Shown piece after piece: positions 59,738 to 64,000 of a stretch of 64,000 nucleotides of DNA. The position numbers and the translations under genes are program-made. This stretch comes from Mucor racemosus (taxonomy: Eukaryota; Mucoromycota; Mucoromycetes; Mucorales; Mucoraceae), in contig JAPEHQ010000010.1 of the NCBI GenBank assembly GCA_027405735.1, forward strand, positions 1,488,001 to 1,552,000. The letters are read 5' to 3'. Positions within the stretch are counted from its first letter, which is position 1, and every line of letters begins with the position of its first letter. The notes below the pieces were generated by a model that ran no database searches, was not told the origin of the DNA, and was given only the letters and a program-made list of their open reading frames with translations.

Positions 59738-61381
59738 CAGTGACCCCCAAAACTGTCCCAATGTTTCTTAGTTTTAAGTTTAGTATGATTTTCAGGTACA
59801 ACAAATATATTTAAAGTACGACATATTTTATATATTTCGGAAGATCAATTAATTTCCTTTTATATTAAATTAAAAAAATCTCGAATTTTATTGGTCAATT
59901 GAATTTATACCCAATTTGGGACAGTATATGCATTGGGACAGTTTTGAGAGCCATTTTTGATTTTTAGATAATCGATGATTGTAGAACCATAATTTGCACT
60001 AGTATCTTGAGCGCTTGGAAATCAGTAAATAAACACCTAATTGGGTAAAGAAAATAAAAAAGATGCATATTTCATATACAGATTCTGGTGCTTTGGCCTA
60101 TTGAAAATTAATATGAAAAAACTTCAGGAGAATAAGGAGAATGATGCCATTAGTCTTTTAAACACCAGTAAATCAGTGCGCCAAGTTGCGGAAATATTGC
60201 ATGTAGGTAAGCCTGTTGTGGAAAAAATTAAAAAACGGTGTTGCACAAGTTTGGGTGTGTCTAAAAGGGGTCGACTTAAATTGCTGTTTGAATCTGATGA
60301 AAGGTTTTGTGTTCGCCAAGCAACAAAAAAAGCAGTCAAAAATTCAAGTAACATTTTAAACTACTTGAGAGTAATTTCGGAGTTAATAAAAGCCCGGAAA
60401 CTGTCCGAAATCGCTCCGTAGGGGGAGCATAGGAGCAATTATCAAGCCTAAAAAACCTATGCTGTCTCCGGCTAATATTAAAAGGCGTTTAGAATGGTGT
60501 CATCTTCGCAAGGATTGGACTTCCGACGAACGGAAAAGGGTGATTTGATCAGATGAGACCAACATTAATAGATTTAACTTAAATGGAAGAAGCTGGCTTT
60601 GGATTTGAGACGGTGAGAGCTTGAAATCTAATTATGTGAAGATGACCGTTATAGATGGCGGTGGGAGTGTCATGTTTTGGAGGGCCATTACGTATGCCGG
60701 AGTTCGATAGATATGCAGAATTGAGGGTACTGTGGATCGACATTTGTATAAACAAATCTTTGAAGACGATTTGGAGCGGACTTTCAATTTTACTTTGGAT
60801 AAATTAGGCCTTCGTCGTGATCAGATCATTTTCCAGCATGACAATGCTCCAAAGCATACGTCAAATTTAGTCAAGGAATATCTATTGGATCAAGACTATG
60901 AAGTAATAAATTGGTCTCCGCTATCTCCTGACTTGAATCCGATCGAAAATATGTGGATCTTATTAAAGAGGAGGCTTAATGAGTACAAAACAGCGCCCAA
61001 ATGAATCCTTGATCTTTCGGAGCGTGTAACTGAGGTTTGGTACAACACCATTAAACAGGAGGAGTGCCAAAAAGTTTTTGATAGCATGCCCAATTGTGTG
61101 AAAGTATATTTGGAAAGAAACGGCCTTTGGACGGACTATTAAATAGGATTATATTTTTTCCCGCGTAAGCTCTCAAAACTGTCCCAATGCATATGCTGTC
61201 CCAGACAGGGTATAAATATAGCGGACCAATGAAATTCGAGATTTTTTTAGTTTAATATAAAGGAAATTAATTGATCTTCCGAAATATATAAAATATGTCG
61301 TACTTTAAATATATTTGTTGTACCTGAAAATCATACTAAACTCAAAACTAGGAAACATTGGGACAGTTTTGGGGGTCACTG
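59738..61381 (+). mobile_element. Tc1/mariner transposon with about 215-bp inverted repeats
   Basis: A 1644-bp element flanked by TA at 59736-59737 and 61382-61383. Both ends read inward CAGTGACCCCCAAAACTGTC. The inverted repeats (about 59738-59952 and 61169-61381) are roughly 90 percent or more identical by eye. Each also has an inner copy of the terminal motif in reverse orientation (CATTGGGACAGTTTTGAG at 59931-59948 and its mirror near 61172-61191). The single gene inside is dead. R2 supplies the empty site. Confidence 0.93.
60113..61142 (+). pseudogene. Tc1/mariner transposase, inactivated
   Basis: The N-terminal helix-turn-helix (residues about 10-45, LLNTSKSVRQVAEILHVGK) is intact in a frame that stops at 60421, near a frameshift around 60420-60440. 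The catalytic domain follows in pieces: SDETN with the first Asp at 60552-60554, DNAPKHTS with the second, and SPDLNPIENMW with the third acidic residue (DDE type). In-frame stops include a TGA at 60546-60548 directly before SDE, a TGA and a TAG between there and 60730, and a TGA near 61003. The reading ends at a TAA at 61140-61142. Several stops are compatible with C-to-T or G-to-A changes. Confidence 0.9.
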
Positions 61382-62449
61382 TATATTAAAAACATTAGTC
61401 ATTAGTCCCTTATTTATACTAACATGCGTATTATTCAGATACAAGAAAAGAATATTAGCTTGATAGTCTGATATGCCTTATCAAACGGTGAATGTACTCT
61501 TGGAATATAGAAGAGATTATCAAGTGCTACAACAGCTATTAGTCGTGTAACAATAACAATATCCTGATAGTACGACTACTGTAGTAGCGCTATATCTAGA
61601 TTCTGATATAACAAGAAAAACCGGCCGTCATATCATACATTCGTTAAAAAATTGCAAAAGTGAGCCCGTAGAGCGACGCCGTAATTGAGCATAGCAAGAT
61701 TGAACGGCTAAGTCTCCTCTTCATACTATGGTATATCTAAGTTGTTTTAAATAAAAAAGTGTTTCTTTTTTTAGCTTTTCTTATATTCAACCACATATGG
61801 TCTGAAAATTCAGTTTTTGTAGCGGACATTTTCGGGGCTCATTTTACCCTTACTAACGCTCATGATTTTGATCAGAAAACAGAAAAATCAAATTTTGATA
61901 CCAAAATCAACGTTTAAATATATTACATTATGAGAGAAAATTGTAGCTATAGATATTACACATTTTATAAAAGCTTAATATTAAATGTCAAATAATGAAA
62001 ATTTGTACTTTTGCCCAAAAAACGGGATTTTGATTAAAGGATTTTCATGTAATATTTGGGAATAATATGGTTTTTATTTTTAATAGAGCAGATAGGGCGC
62101 TAAATTCTGTATTTGCTCGTATTTTTTTCTTTTATAATTGGTAGTATAATTAACTCTACATTTGCAAAATCAGAAAAAAAAAATTAAAAAATGTCAAAAT
62201 TGATGATCTGGACAAGAATAATTTTTGAAATTAATATTCCGCTTATAGGCCTTGTAAGTCTTAAAAATAAGAGATTTTATAATACTTGAGAACTTTTGAA
62301 GAATTCACGATGCTGTACCCACTTGACTCAAGCCTATTACTGTGAATCTTTATACATGTTAATATTGTGAGGTAGTTTATTTGATGATAATATAATCTTA
62401 ATTTATAATTATTGCGCTAGAGGTTATTTGCATGGAGTTTTAGTCTTAC

Positions 62450-62600
62450 CTCTCCAATATCATCATAAACATAAACATGGCCATCACTGGAACTTATTGC
62501 TGCCTTTTTACCCTCCTCCTCTTTATCCCAAGCCAATCTATTCAATGCTTTACCAGAACCAACTTAAGTACTTACAAATGGTTCCTCGGTATTTGCTGTG
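62450..62600 (-). pseudogene. dynein intermediate chain fragment in R3
   Basis: The clearest copy: NTEEPFVST, a TAA in place of a probable CAA codon, then VGSGKALNRLAWDKE, and SSDGHVYVYDDIGE ending at GAG|GTAAGA. It has a duplicated GAG tract (two extra Glu) and an extra Asp, and is not functional. Confidence 0.65.
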
Positions 62601-62610
62601 GTAAACTACA

Positions 62611-64000
62611 TATACCAAGTTTGTTTAGTAATCAAATTGATCTTAGTCAACATCTAAGATCTAGTAACTTTAAATCACAAAAACATCAAAATGTCAAATT
62701 GTACCACTGGTATTTCCAAACTAGGAACTAAACCACAAAGATCTTGCTTTATCAAGATCTTATTACTGTATTATTAATAGAATCAGAAAATAATAATATA
62801 TATCATAAAGGCTATGGTAATCCAGAAACCTTTGCTTTTACTTTATATCTTAATAAATATCAAAGAGTTACAATTGTGTTCGCATCATCTTTTTTGTTTA
62901 ATTGCTATTTTTTGTAGCAAAGTGCACTTTGGCGATTGTTTTATTAACACATAGTATGTTGTTATGGAAGCTGCCCTTTAATATCATCACGTCGAAAATG
63001 TGCGTCTGCTTTCTTCATCATCATGTAAAGTTAAAAATTACTAGGATCGAAATTCGCCAAGATAAGGTTTTTTGTTGTCGCATTTTTACGGTTGTAAAGT
63101 AGGTTTCAGATAATTGCAGATGTTTTCAGATGGCTTCAGATTTTTCAATTTTTTCGCTCAATAATGAGTCGAATTACGTGAAATCTTCAAAGATGTGGAT
63201 TACATCCATTTAGATCTCCATTTCATCTGGTGTTTAACTTAAATTACCGCTGGTATAAATCAGGAATCACTTTGATTTGACATGTCTGATTGATGACAGC
63301 AAGTAATCTTATAACCGAGATGTGGACGGATCCTAGCAAATTATAATTATTGACCTAAATTACAAATACACCATTATTCGATATGCCCTGATTTCATCCA
63401 TGATAAAATCAGAACCTAAAGATATCGGGTAGATTATGGAAATGGCATGTTCCTATTTGTTTTCATTGATTTATAATATAGATTAGAAATTGTGTATAAG
63501 TAGAAGGACATCTTTCTTTCAAAGAGTCAATCAAGTTCTACTTGGTAATAAAACCCTAATAACGTTATCTAGTCGAATTCCTATTGTTTTTTTATACTTT
63601 TTTTTCGTGAATATCTCTACCTATTCCACAGAAGATGTACCTTCACTCTTTGTTTCATCAATATCTATTCAAAAATAAAAGAGTTAGTAAAATAATAATA
63701 CGAGTGTATTGCCCTAACGTTTGTTATATTTTAGAAGACAGTATATAGCAAAAAGTTCAAGAGCAAGACGACTACAATTACTACCAGTGCTGCACTAAAA
63801 TTTAGCCGTTGCTAAATGTTATTAGATTGCGTATATATACTCAGAAGTACTAATTACATTGTAATAATAGATGATATGACTCATCCTGAATCATATCTAT
63901 GAAAGTAGTCCTTCTATTGTTCTAATATTCCCTTCTTACCAAAACATATACTTTATAGACCCTTACTCAGTTTATACAATAAAATGTAGCTTTAAGCAGA
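62611..64000. other. terminal 1.4 kb, no gene seen
   Basis: AT-rich DNA with short frames only (62902-63102, 63490-63678), none recognisable. No repeat shared with the rest of the window was seen. Confidence 0.5.

Larger units (their letters stand above)
59600..62610 (+). repeat. R-family repeat, copy R3, interrupted by Tc1/mariner
   Basis: The left part (59600-59737) matches R2, then a Tc1 element is inserted at TA, and the R sequence resumes at 61382 with TATATTAAAAACATTAGTC. The conserved block at about 61790-62330 is almost identical to R1. The dynein-like fragment lies at its right end. Confidence 0.8.

Noticed and set aside
60041..60112. Upstream start of the transposase frame at 60041
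   Set aside because: The internal ATG at 60113 gives a start directly before the helix-turn-helix; the extra residues look like leader sequence.

Overview
The window looks like nuclear DNA of an early-diverging filamentous fungus, most likely Mucoromycota (Mucorales-like). It is strongly AT-rich, with many short GT-AG introns (about 41-90 nt, and one of 311 nt), long A/T homopolymers, divergently paired histone genes and fungal-type gene families (VPS1, SNM1/PSO2, GPT2/SCT1-like acyltransferase, GATA factor). No prokaryotic or organellar feature was seen. All annotation comes from reading the sequence; exon limits were chosen by splice consensus, frame continuity and remembered family features, not by alignment.

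Layout. 0-6 kb: a Myb/SANT-like DNA-binding protein and ribosomal protein uL15. 5.8-21.3 kb: a dispersed histone cluster of three divergent pairs (H2B<->H2A, H4<->H3, H2A<->H2B). Each pair shares one A/T-tract-rich promoter. The third pair is separated from the first two by 9 kb of repeats, including an inverted pair of an unnamed repeat family, one copy of which is interrupted by a tRNA-Gly-derived SINE. 22-38.7 kb: the main housekeeping block, with an RBM5/10-like splicing factor divergent from a TMEM164-like membrane protein, then on the minus strand a mitochondrial-type PPR protein, a bHLH-Zip factor, an SNM1/PSO2 nuclease, ribosomal protein eS21 and dynamin VPS1. 40-41.7 kb: a third copy of the unnamed repeat. 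42-46.2 kb: a polyglutamine protein divergent from a GPT2/SCT1-like acyltransferase, then ribosomal protein eS27. 48.4-49.7 kb: a GATA factor. 50-64 kb: gene-free, repeat-rich DNA with three copies of a family here called R, a 1.7-kb element with long inverted terminal repeats, a probable LTR, and a dead Tc1/mariner element nested inside one R copy.

The protein-coding genes are ordinary core functions: chromatin, translation, splicing, vacuolar membrane fission, cross-link repair and phospholipid synthesis. They form no pathway beyond the histone set. The unusual material is in the repeats and in how the histone copies evolved. The R family carries, on its minus strand, a decayed fragment of a dynein intermediate chain gene at three loci. 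The SINE has a clear target-site duplication and paralogous empty sites. Duplicate H2B genes have unrelated N-terminal tails but nearly identical core DNA. A perfect T22-GC-A22 palindrome lies downstream of H3.
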